NCBI GenBank assembly: GCA_002311975.1
Contig: DCAL01000094.1
Span: 8,164 to 13,459, forward strand
DNA from: Fidelibacterota bacterium UBA1134
GTDB lineage: Bacteria > Fidelibacterota > Marinisomatia > Marinisomatales > S15-B10
DNA: 5,296 nt
Reading direction: 5' to 3'
Shown: positions 1 to 5,296 of the stretch, in pieces
How positions within the stretch are numbered: the stretch's first letter is position 1
Layout: each line of letters starts with the position of its first letter
Made by a program: the position numbers and the translations under genes
Notes under the pieces: generated by a model
The model's input: the letters and a program-made list of their open reading frames with translations, nothing else
Databases searched by the model: none
Told to the model about the DNA's origin: nothing

Positions 1-473
1 TAGATGCCGGGCGAGGCGTGCCCCTGGAAGAAAACCTGATCGCCCTGGAAGTTCTCTCCCTTGCCGTGAAAGAAGTGGTTGAAGGCCACTTGGTACAGTG
101 TGGCGGCTGACTGAAAAGTGGAGATGTGGCCGCCGATCCCTTCGAAGTGTTTGTTAGCCCTCACCACAAGGGCTGTAGCATTCCACCTAATTATACTTTT
201 TATCCGCCGCTCAATCTGGCGGTCTCCCGGATACGGCGGCTGTTCACTTGAGGGGATCGTGTTGACATAGGGGGTATTGGCATTGAAGGGAAGACGAATT
301 CCCAGCTCATGTGCCCGCTGAATAAGCTTGCGGATAATGAACTGACCGCGCTCCCTCCCTTCATGCCGGACGATCTCGTCCAGCGATTGGATCCATTCTT
401 CCGTCTCTTGGATGTCAACATCGTGATGGTCTCTCTGCAATAGATTCTCCTCAGTTATGGCATCATCACTCAT
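1..473 (-). CDS. aceE: Pyruvate dehydrogenase E1 component, homodimeric type (N-terminal part, cut by window edge)
   Basis: This is the thiamine-diphosphate-dependent E1 subunit of the cytoplasmic pyruvate dehydrogenase complex, which decarboxylates pyruvate and passes the acetyl group to the E2 lipoyl domain. Only 157 codons are present; family members are close to 890 residues, so about four fifths lies beyond base 1. The translation follows E. coli AceE closely: a WIQSLDEIVRHEG stretch (27-39), YVNTIP (69-74), EQPPYPGD (77-84), ERRIKSIIRWNA (88-99), GGHISTFQS (114-122), FNHFF (131-135) and QGHASPGI (150-157). His116 and His152 align with the active-site histidines His106 and His142 of the E. 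coli enzyme. The start is ATG at 473, with AGGAAG at 484-479 and a 5-base spacer. The only gap to the preceding lipoprotein gene is 36 bases, without a hairpin, so read-through from upstream is likely. The family call is secure. Whether aceF or lpd follows cannot be seen. Confidence 0.96.
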   Translation of the reverse strand, partial: MSDDAITEENLLQRDHHDVDIQETEEWIQSLDEIVRHEGRERGQFIIRKLIQRAHELGIRLPFNANTPYVNTIPSSEQPPYPGDRQIERRIKSIIRWNATALVVRANKHFEGIGGHISTFQSAATLYQVAFNHFFHGKGENFQGDQVFFQGHASPGI

Positions 474-509
474 AATTTCTTCCTATCACCACATATTCTT
501 GAGCTTCCT

Positions 510-1853
510 TCACTTCCAATCTCCATACTGCCCGCCAAAAGCTCCCATATCATTGCGCGAACCATCGGCATCGCTGTACTGGGCATCGGGGTCGCCGGCG
601 TCTATGCAGGGCGAGTCAGACTGAAGACGAAAGTCACCTGAGGCGGGATCCACAAACAGGGGGTCTAAATCGATATTTCCTGTTCCATCACTGTTATTTT
701 CGATATCCGAGTAAGAGGCGTTGCGCCACAGCAAATCCGCCTCTTCCGCCGCGCTGTTACCCCATACAACGGTGTTGAGCATTGTAAACGACGACCACCT
801 AGCCTCAAGGATTGCCCCCGAACCGGCATCGGATATGCCCGATCGATTTCCATACAGCACACAATTGATGATGGTGGGATTTGCGCCGATTGCCACAAAA
901 AATCCGCCGCCGCCTTTTGCGGCACGATTATTATCAATAACGCAGTTTTGGATTATCGGTTCACCCCGGGCCAGAACTCCTCCACCGCTCTCAGATGTTT
1001 GATTATCACTGATACGACAATTGCGGATCGTCGCCTGATCTTCAATCAGCACGCCGGCCCCTTCTCCACCAAGATTCCAGAAGCTGTGATTGCTGTTTCC
1101 GATAATCAGGCAATTGTTAACTTCGGCAGTTTCCCTCACGATGAGCGGGCCTCTGCCAGCCAATAGATTTGCTTCGGTAACTATGCAATCCGTCATAACA
1201 GCCGTGCCGTGTAAATCAATCCATCCGTGCCTGAACGTGAAGCCGCTGATTTTACCGCGCGCCATGGAAAGGAGCATCCGCGAACGTTCAATGACTGTCT
1301 CGCTTTTCCCTAAAAGACTCTTGATTACAACATCTTTATCCAGAAACATCAACGGTTTTGTGACCGTACACGGGGTCATTTCGCCCACGAAGACGGTGTC
1401 GCCATCATCTATAAACGGCAGGTTGTACGCGTCTTGCAGACAGTCACAGTCATCGGGAACGGTGATGTGGGTGGTACGGAGTGGAATCTGTTCCGTCTGT
1501 GCCACCAGCGAATCGCCGCCTGTGAATTCAATTATAATTTTGTAGCGATAGGTGAGGTCATCGTCAAGTGTATCCGTGTAGGCTGTCTGATTAGGATTGG
1601 CAATCTCCGCCCTCTCCACCCACTCCTCCGTTCCATTCAGCAAAGCGCCCCGCAACACTCTGTACTTCTCAAATTCAGTGAATGTAATCTGCGACCATTC
1701 AAGTGTGATGGGAGTTTTCTCAATGAGACGTAGAGTCCCCGCATAGTCGTGACTGACAAAAAACTCACTATCTTCCGCGGGTGGAGGTTTCAGAGGACTC
1801 TCACACGAAATAGCCAGAAAGAGCGCCGTTATGATCAGCGGATAGTGTTTCAT
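510..1853 (-). CDS. Predicted lipoprotein with FnIII-like domain and right-handed parallel beta-helix
   Basis: This 447-residue protein is probably a surface or periplasm-facing lipoprotein; no enzymatic function can be assigned. Residues 1-16 form a lipoprotein signal peptide ending LAIS before Cys17; the -3 residue is Ala rather than the usual Leu. Residues about 36-128 look like a fibronectin type III sandwich (ITLEWSQ, FEKYRVLRG, TYRYKIIIEF). From about 129 to 395 the chain is a parallel beta-helix with Asn/Cys-rich turns: TDCIVTEAN (221), NNCLIIGNSN (246), RNCRISDNQ (277), QNCVIDNNR (302), INCVLYGNR (329) and LNTVVWGNS (359), interleaved with Gly-rich GGGVLA and GGGGFFV. The C-terminus carries DPLFVDPASGDFRL, SPCIDAGDPDA and GSRNDMGAFGG, a common closing module of such proteins. 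The start is ATG at 1853, with GAGGTG at 1867-1862 and an 8-base spacer. Beta-helix folds of this kind occur in polysaccharide lyases and in adhesive surface proteins; I see no catalytic signature. It lies 15 bases after the preceding lipoprotein gene. Confidence 0.88.
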   Translation of the reverse strand: MKHYPLIITALFLAISCESPLKPPPAEDSEFFVSHDYAGTLRLIEKTPITLEWSQITFTEFEKYRVLRGALLNGTEEWVERAEIANPNQTAYTDTLDDDLTYRYKIIIEFTGGDSLVAQTEQIPLRTTHITVPDDCDCLQDAYNLPFIDDGDTVFVGEMTPCTVTKPLMFLDKDVVIKSLLGKSETVIERSRMLLSMARGKISGFTFRHGWIDLHGTAVMTDCIVTEANLLAGRGPLIVRETAEVNNCLIIGNSNHSFWNLGGEGAGVLIEDQATIRNCRISDNQTSESGGGVLARGEPIIQNCVIDNNRAAKGGGGFFVAIGANPTIINCVLYGNRSGISDAGSGAILEARWSSFTMLNTVVWGNSAAEEADLLWRNASYSDIENNSDGTGNIDLDPLFVDPASGDFRLQSDSPCIDAGDPDAQYSDADGSRNDMGAFGGQYGDWK

Positions 1854-1868
1854 GCCTAACGCACCTCT

Positions 1869-2783
1869 TCAACCGGTGGATGTTTCACTGACAATGAGTT
1901 TCCCGCCGCGCGGAATAAAAGGCATGTTCAAATAGCTTCGGTCCAGCTTCTGCGAATCTCGCCCGAGGCTTTCTATCAACCCCTGAGGAACGTTCGGCTG
2001 CCTGATTATCAGGTACGGAATGAAGCGGTACACGCCCACAGGCAGCTCACATGGCGGCCACGATTTCCTGATTCTCCATGTCGTCTGCTCCTGTCTAATT
2101 GTTTCCAATCCAAGATCCCAACTAGATCCCTGACCAATAACCTTCACAAACTGATCGTTTTCATCCACCAGCACCAGACCAGTTCTAAACACCACTCTAT
2201 CCACAACCTTTTTTAAGGACTCCACTACAACGGACGATGAGATAGCATTCAGTGTTACACTGATATTCATCTTCCCCCAGTACTCGAAGAGGATCGTTTG
2301 GGGAGAAACTGAGGTTACCACATCGAGGAGTTTGTACAACTGTTTTGACTGCTTCAGCTCACCCTGATCGTTTATGTCACCCTCCGAACGGGCAACTTCA
2401 CCATTTACCAGCACAACCTCCGCCGTATCAATAGCATAGTTTGCCACATAGAAATAGAGATTAAATACTCCATCCATGGCTGAACCGGCGCTGCTGCTGG
2501 CTGGCGGCGGTAACACAAGACTAAATTCCCCTCGCTCATCGGTTCTCGTACCTGCATCAATTCCCTCGAGCCAAACGTAAATCCCCTGCGGCACCGCTCC
2601 GTCATTCAGAGTGACTGTACCGCTGATGGCTCGCGCTGAAATTTGCTGACTGTCATCATTGAATGGATTTTCCGTACAGCCGGCAACAAGCATGAGCCAT
2701 GCCATAAGTAGGAAGACTCCCGATGAAGACCGGCCGGTAATACACTTCCTCACCAAAGAGAATTTCTGTAGGCGCTCCTTCAC
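1869..2783 (-). CDS. Predicted lipoprotein with carboxypeptidase-regulatory-like domain, paired with the TonB-dependent receptor
   Basis: This is a 304-residue protein of unknown specific function, probably anchored in the outer membrane beside the receptor encoded just upstream. I place the start at GTG 2783, which overlaps the receptor stop as GTGA. GGGAG lies at 2795-2791 with a 7-base spacer. The reading frame stays open back to an ATG at 2903, but that start would bury the signal peptide and overlap the receptor's terminal beta-strands by 124 bases. A later GTG at codon 11 is also possible. Residues about 22-35 are hydrophobic and end LVAG before Cys36, a good lipobox. Residues about 53-128 resemble a carboxypeptidase-regulatory-like sandwich (ISGTVTLNDG, YVWLEGIDAGTRTDERGEFSLVLP). 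Residues about 165-262 form a second beta-rich region ending LPVGVYRFIPYLIIRQ, possibly Ig-like. The domain naming is by eye. The overlap implies translational coupling to the receptor, much as SusC-type receptors are paired with lipoproteins; I see no SusD (helical TPR) character here. Confidence 0.85.
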   Translation of the reverse strand: MKERLQKFSLVRKCITGRSSSGVFLLMAWLMLVAGCTENPFNDDSQQISARAISGTVTLNDGAVPQGIYVWLEGIDAGTRTDERGEFSLVLPPPASSSAGSAMDGVFNLYFYVANYAIDTAEVVLVNGEVARSEGDINDQGELKQSKQLYKLLDVVTSVSPQTILFEYWGKMNISVTLNAISSSVVVESLKKVVDRVVFRTGLVLVDENDQFVKVIGQGSSWDLGLETIRQEQTTWRIRKSWPPCELPVGVYRFIPYLIIRQPNVPQGLIESLGRDSQKLDRSYLNMPFIPRGGKLIVSETSTG

Positions 2784-5017
2784 AACTTGGCTCCCACCGT
2801 CAGGTAAAAGCGCCGGTCCCGCAGGGCGAGACCTTGAAGCACCACGTCGCGATTCAAAAGATTGCGACCGCTGGCGTTGACAAAGAATTTCATCCGTTTC
2901 CACGAAACGGTCTTGCTGAAGTGAAAATCGAGATTGGAGTATTGCGGCAGAATGGCTTCAGAAAACTCGCCTGACACCTGTCTGATCCATCCCACCTGTT
3001 CCCCTTCCTTAAACCAATGGAGCTGCATTGAATAGCCCGCATGATCAATCACGAGCGTAGAGGTGAACTTCTTGTCAGACTTGAAGGGGAATGCTGCCTT
3101 TTCGGAAATAGCGTAAAGTGACAGGCCAAATTCAAGGGTAACCTTCTTCCTTAACAGAAAGAGTCGCCACTGGTTTTCCACACCGGACAATTTGGCGCTT
3201 ACAATGTTGTCATAGAAGGCTACGGGAACGCCGACAGGAAAGAAAACACGCAACTTATTTTCAAAATCATTGCGGAACAGACTGGCCGAAATCTGGTATC
3301 CGTAGATGTTCGCCAAGTGCGGCGTATTGCCCGTCAGCTCTACCCCCAGCTCAAGCGCCGTATTCTTCTCCGGATCGAGATTTGGTCTTGCCACGCCGGA
3401 GGTGATCGATTCAGGAGAGCTGATCTGCTGAAACAGAGTGGGGAATTTGACGTTTGTACCGTAGTTCATATAGCTAGTGAACACGAAACCGCCGAATCCA
3501 CCTGAGAAATGGCTGGACAGTTTGAACGTTGTTTCACTCCACGCGGTGTTGTCAAAAAGGCCCGCGAGAGAATCGGGCGTGCCACTGCGCAGAGTTACAT
3601 CTTCTTGTTTGTCTATGACTATGTCGCGGCGAAAACTGATATCGAAATCTGAAGTTTGAATCCTGCCTGAAGCAGTGGGATTATGAAACTTGATAACTGA
3701 GACAAACCCCACCTTTCTGCGAGAAAGAGTAGCAGACTCAAGTCCGAGGGATTGCTCTGATGTAAGGGAGCGCTCATCGGTAAAATCAAGCTGCGCGGCC
3801 ACCACTTCGTATTTGATCACCGCCTCAACATGCTCTCTCTCCAACCCCTTTTCCACGCTGTACTGAATTGACCTGTCCTGAAAAAGTCTGTCGATGGCAC
3901 CGAAACTGCTCAGCAGCGACTGAGACTCATCGAGAGAGTGGTGAGATGCGGACAGGTTCATCTGTTTCAGAGGACCAATATTTCCGCTGTAGCGTACCAT
4001 CTCTATCTGATTGAAGTTTGCCAGCGTCTCGTCATCCCTGTAATCTGAGTATTCCTGGATGGATCTGACAAATGAGGCCGACAGGCGATTGGCGGCTGTT
4101 TCTGAACGGCGCGAAGAGAAATCGAAGAAGAGATTGGCGCTGTGGTGAGTACCCTTATTCTCAAGAACAGCATCATCCGTGAAGCGCCGTCGGGAAGCTC
4201 CCTCAATGAAACTGTATGACGCGTTCAGTCCCTTATAACCTTGGTAGAGATTCAGACCCCAGTTGCCTGAATCATACGTTCCAAACCTCTGCTGAAATCT
4301 CACGTTGTAGTCCTGTCTGATCCTCGGCACGATATTGATGATGCCCGAGAACGCCTCCGAACCGTAGAGCGCCGTGTTACTTCCCTTAACGATCTCAATG
4401 CGCTCCACATCTTCAAGATTGATCAGCGAAAGATCAAAGATGTTGTTATAAGTACTGTTCATTTTGGCGCCGTTGTAGAGAACCACCACATCATCGGGAT
4501 TGCCCCCGCGGATAGCCACCGTCTTCTTGCCGCTCAACTGCTCTTCAACCTGAATGCTGTGATCGCTTCGCAACAGGTCCGCGGCATCCACATATCCCCG
4601 GATCTCGAACTCCTGAGCCTCAAATACAGCCACGCGCTGAGGCAAATCTTTCTCAATGCCGAGCCGCGTCCCTTGGGCCTCCACCTCCAGTGCTCGCAGC
4701 GGAATCACACGGGGCTGAAGGAAAATTCGCGCCGTGGACTTTACTTCCTCAAGCGGCATTTCCTTCACCTCGTAACCGATATGCTGAAACACAACAATCA
4801 TATCTTGCGAGGGTTCCGGGAGCTGGAGTGAGTAGTGACCGGAAAAATCGCTCACTGTCCCGATCTCCATCTCCTTCACGAAGATGTTTACCCCTTGAAT
4901 TTTGCGGTGGGTGTTGACGTCATGTACCGAACCTATCAGAACCACCTCTTCGCAGAGGACGGGAGCAGCCAATACGAGCGTTAATAGACAAGTGAGAGTG
5001 GCCTTTGAGATCGTCAT
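2780..5017 (-). CDS. TonB-dependent outer-membrane receptor with N-terminal carboxypeptidase-regulatory-like domain
   Basis: This 745-residue gated outer-membrane transporter would import an unidentified ligand using TonB energy from the inner membrane. I chose ATG 5017 because GGAAAGAG lies 8 bases upstream (5033-5026) and a signal peptide begins at once (MTISKATLTCLL, hydrophobic to about residue 21). ATGs at 5044 and 5035 are in frame but lack a Shine-Dalgarno sequence. In order: a carboxypeptidase-regulatory-like domain at about 25-104 (GSVHDVNTHRKIQGVNIFV, SDFSGHYSLQLP, HIGYEV); a linker with ALEVEAQ at 109-115 that may act as a TonB box; a plug domain at about 124-231 (DAADLLRSD, KKTVAIRGG, IEIVKGSNTALYGSEAFSG, IINIVPR); and a barrel from about 235 to the end with alternating beta-strands. 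The length is normal for the family. The extra N-terminal domain is typical of Bacteroidota-type receptors. The ligand cannot be predicted: no metal, corrinoid or glycan gene is next to it. The stop overlaps the next gene's start by 4 bases. Confidence 0.94.
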   Translation of the reverse strand: MTISKATLTCLLTLVLAAPVLCEEVVLIGSVHDVNTHRKIQGVNIFVKEMEIGTVSDFSGHYSLQLPEPSQDMIVVFQHIGYEVKEMPLEEVKSTARIFLQPRVIPLRALEVEAQGTRLGIEKDLPQRVAVFEAQEFEIRGYVDAADLLRSDHSIQVEEQLSGKKTVAIRGGNPDDVVVLYNGAKMNSTYNNIFDLSLINLEDVERIEIVKGSNTALYGSEAFSGIINIVPRIRQDYNVRFQQRFGTYDSGNWGLNLYQGYKGLNASYSFIEGASRRRFTDDAVLENKGTHHSANLFFDFSSRRSETAANRLSASFVRSIQEYSDYRDDETLANFNQIEMVRYSGNIGPLKQMNLSASHHSLDESQSLLSSFGAIDRLFQDRSIQYSVEKGLEREHVEAVIKYEVVAAQLDFTDERSLTSEQSLGLESATLSRRKVGFVSVIKFHNPTASGRIQTSDFDISFRRDIVIDKQEDVTLRSGTPDSLAGLFDNTAWSETTFKLSSHFSGGFGGFVFTSYMNYGTNVKFPTLFQQISSPESITSGVARPNLDPEKNTALELGVELTGNTPHLANIYGYQISASLFRNDFENKLRVFFPVGVPVAFYDNIVSAKLSGVENQWRLFLLRKKVTLEFGLSLYAISEKAAFPFKSDKKFTSTLVIDHAGYSMQLHWFKEGEQVGWIRQVSGEFSEAILPQYSNLDFHFSKTVSWKRMKFFVNASGRNLLNRDVVLQGLALRDRRFYLTVGAKL
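2791..2795 (-). promoter_or_regulatory. Ribosome binding site inside the receptor gene for the downstream lipoprotein
   Basis: GGGAG on the minus strand lies 7 bases before GTG 2783, within the last codons of the receptor. It supports a GTG start in a GTGA overlap and therefore coupled translation. A stronger AAGGAG lies just after that GTG but has no start codon at a usual distance: the next in-frame TTG and GTG are 18-21 bases on. Confidence 0.5.
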
Positions 5018-5025
5018 ACGGGTCA

Positions 5026-5033
5026 CTCTTTCC
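5026..5033 (-). promoter_or_regulatory. Ribosome binding site that decides the receptor start
   Basis: On the minus strand GGAAAGAG is followed by 8 bases and then ATG at 5017. The two in-frame ATGs further upstream (5044 and 5035) have no purine-rich stretch at a suitable distance, so this site argues for the 745-residue start, which also puts the signal peptide at the N-terminus. Confidence 0.65.
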
Positions 5034-5076
5034 ATAGTAGGCATTGTTCAATTTACGACAGCCTATCCGAAATGCG

Positions 5077-5103
5077 AAAAAGGGGCTGACATCTCAGATT
5101 CCC
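5077..5103 (-). terminator. Hairpin plus T-tract in the predicted leader; possible attenuator or weak terminator
   Basis: On the minus strand GGG, a 3-base bulge AAT, CTGA, the loop GATG, TCAG and CCCC are followed at once by TTTTT (5081-5077). The stem is 4 plus 3 base pairs with a bulge, so it is modest in strength. It lies between the predicted promoter and the receptor ATG, so it would act on the operon's own transcript rather than end an upstream gene. I see no riboswitch core, leader peptide or clear anti-terminator stem beyond a second CTGA copy (5108-5105) that could compete for TCAG. Confidence 0.3.
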
Positions 5104-5122
5104 ATCAGGTCTCTTCAAAACG

Positions 5123-5131
5123 ATTATCTCA
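5123..5131 (-). promoter_or_regulatory. Possible extended -10 promoter for the receptor operon
   Basis: The minus strand reads TGAGATAAT here, matching the extended -10 form TGn followed by a 5-of-6 match to TATAAT. No good -35 box lies at 16-18 bases; ATGACG at a 19-base spacing is the nearest. The predicted start of transcription would be near 5116, giving a leader of about 100 bases before ATG 5017. Sigma-70-like recognition is assumed, since the host is not known. Confidence 0.35.
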
Positions 5132-5141
5132 CACTAGACAA

Positions 5142-5167
5142 TTACCCCGTCATTTATGACGGGGTAA
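5142..5167. repeat. Perfect 26-bp palindrome, 12-bp arms and 2-bp centre
   Basis: The arm TTACCCCGTCAT is followed by TT and then by its exact reverse complement, ATGACGGGGTAA. If the -10 at 5131-5123 is real, the palindrome covers roughly -26 to -51, where an operator for a dimeric regulator would sit. Equally it could fold in RNA as a strong hairpin. Neither strand has a proper T-tract right after it (minus: TTGTCT), which weakens a terminator reading. It could also belong to a family of dispersed palindromic repeats, since half of the motif recurs at 5288-5296. Confidence 0.8.
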
Positions 5168-5186
5168 GGCAATACAAGAAAATGAA

Positions 5187-5231
5187 GGGCTTCCCGCCTG
5201 ACCTTGAAGAATGAGGGCGGGCAGGTTGCCC
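5187..5231. repeat. Imperfect GC-rich inverted repeat, possible terminator of a gene beyond the right edge
   Basis: GGGC and CCCGCC on the left (5187-5190, 5193-5198) pair with GGCGGG and GCCC on the right (5216-5221, 5228-5231), with an asymmetric internal loop and a 17-base apical loop. Read on the minus strand the last arm is followed by the T-rich TTCATTTTCTT, which suits a factor-independent terminator for a minus-strand gene lying beyond base 5296. The large apical loop makes this uncertain. Confidence 0.35.
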
Positions 5232-5287
5232 AAAATGATGTCTTTTTATTGTTGGGATAAGTCCCTTTTTAGTGCTGATGTCAGTAT

Positions 5288-5296
5288 CCCCGTCAT
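5288..5296 (+). repeat. Partial second copy of the palindrome arm at the window edge
   Basis: CCCCGTCAT here repeats 9 bases of the left arm at 5145-5153, and the window ends exactly where the palindrome centre would be. If the sequence continues into ATGACGGGG it would be a second palindrome about 145 bases from the first. The rest of the arm (TAT against TTA) does not match base for base. Confidence 0.4.

Larger units (their letters stand above)
5018..5296. other. Non-coding upstream region of the receptor operon
   Basis: About 280 bases without a supportable gene. Besides the elements listed separately, I see TGATGTC twice on the plus strand (near 5236-5242 and 5276-5282) and its near-complement TGACATC at 5087-5093, which may be chance. 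No tRNA, known riboswitch core or small gene with a ribosome binding site was recognised. Confidence 0.6.

Noticed and set aside
200..421. A 73-codon minus-strand frame and several plus-strand frames of 60-151 codons across the window (for example 1090-1545, 1434-1733, 4559-4831).
   Set aside because: All lie inside clear genes in another frame or on the opposite strand, and show no recognisable domain or signal peptide. They are shadows.
2784..2903. The 40-codon N-terminal extension of the second-gene frame up to ATG 2903.
   Set aside because: It overlaps the conserved terminal strands of the receptor, would place a lipobox signal peptide at residue 76, and the GTG at 2783 has a Shine-Dalgarno sequence and a typical 4-base stop-start overlap.
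4952..5017. The receptor as a lipoprotein, because Cys22 follows the hydrophobic stretch.
   Set aside because: The residues before it are P-V-L, with Leu at -1, which does not fit a lipobox; ordinary signal peptidase I cleavage near this point is more likely.
5018..5116. A cobalamin or other riboswitch in the receptor leader.
   Set aside because: The leader is only about 100 bases and I could not find a conserved core such as the cobalamin box.
5254..5270. GGGATAAGTCCC followed by TTTTT on the plus strand as a terminator.
   Set aside because: The stem is only 4 base pairs and there is no plus-strand gene for it to end.

Overview
The window reads as one co-directional minus-strand gene run. 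In transcription order (right to left) it holds a TonB-dependent outer-membrane receptor (5017-2780), a lipoprotein with a carboxypeptidase-regulatory-like beta-sandwich domain (2783-1869), a lipoprotein with an FnIII-like domain and a right-handed beta-helix (1853-510), and the first 157 codons of aceE, the homodimeric pyruvate dehydrogenase E1 subunit (473 to beyond base 1). I see no credible gene on the plus strand, and no rRNA, tRNA, CRISPR array or insertion sequence.

Organism: the TonB-dependent receptor and two lipobox signal peptides indicate a diderm (Gram-negative) bacterium. The receptor's N-terminal carboxypeptidase-regulatory-like domain and the beta-helix C-terminus (DPLFVDP, SPCIDAGDP, GSRNDMGAFGG motifs) are styles I associate with the FCB side of the tree, such as Bacteroidota, Ca. 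Marinimicrobia and related uncultured lineages. This is an inference from style; nothing here fixes the phylum.

Layout: 5018-5296 is a non-coding upstream region. It contains an imperfect GC-rich inverted repeat (5187-5231), a perfect 26-bp palindrome (5142-5167), a possible extended -10 promoter directly downstream of it (5131-5123), and a hairpin plus T-tract in the predicted leader (5103-5077). The receptor and first lipoprotein overlap by 4 bases (GTGA). The two lipoproteins are 15 bases apart and the second lipoprotein and aceE 36 bases apart, each gap carrying a Shine-Dalgarno sequence and no obvious terminator. The four genes are therefore probably transcribed together, at least in part.

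How the genes may work together: the receptor and adjacent lipoprotein(s) look like an outer-membrane uptake unit whose substrate cannot be read from the sequence. The unexpected part is that the run continues into aceE, a central-carbon enzyme that converts pyruvate to acetyl-CoA. This may be functional coupling or simple read-through adjacency. I found no clearly new enzymatic system. The best candidates for something undescribed are the receptor/lipoprotein pair, the beta-helix lipoprotein, and the palindrome-promoter-hairpin upstream region.
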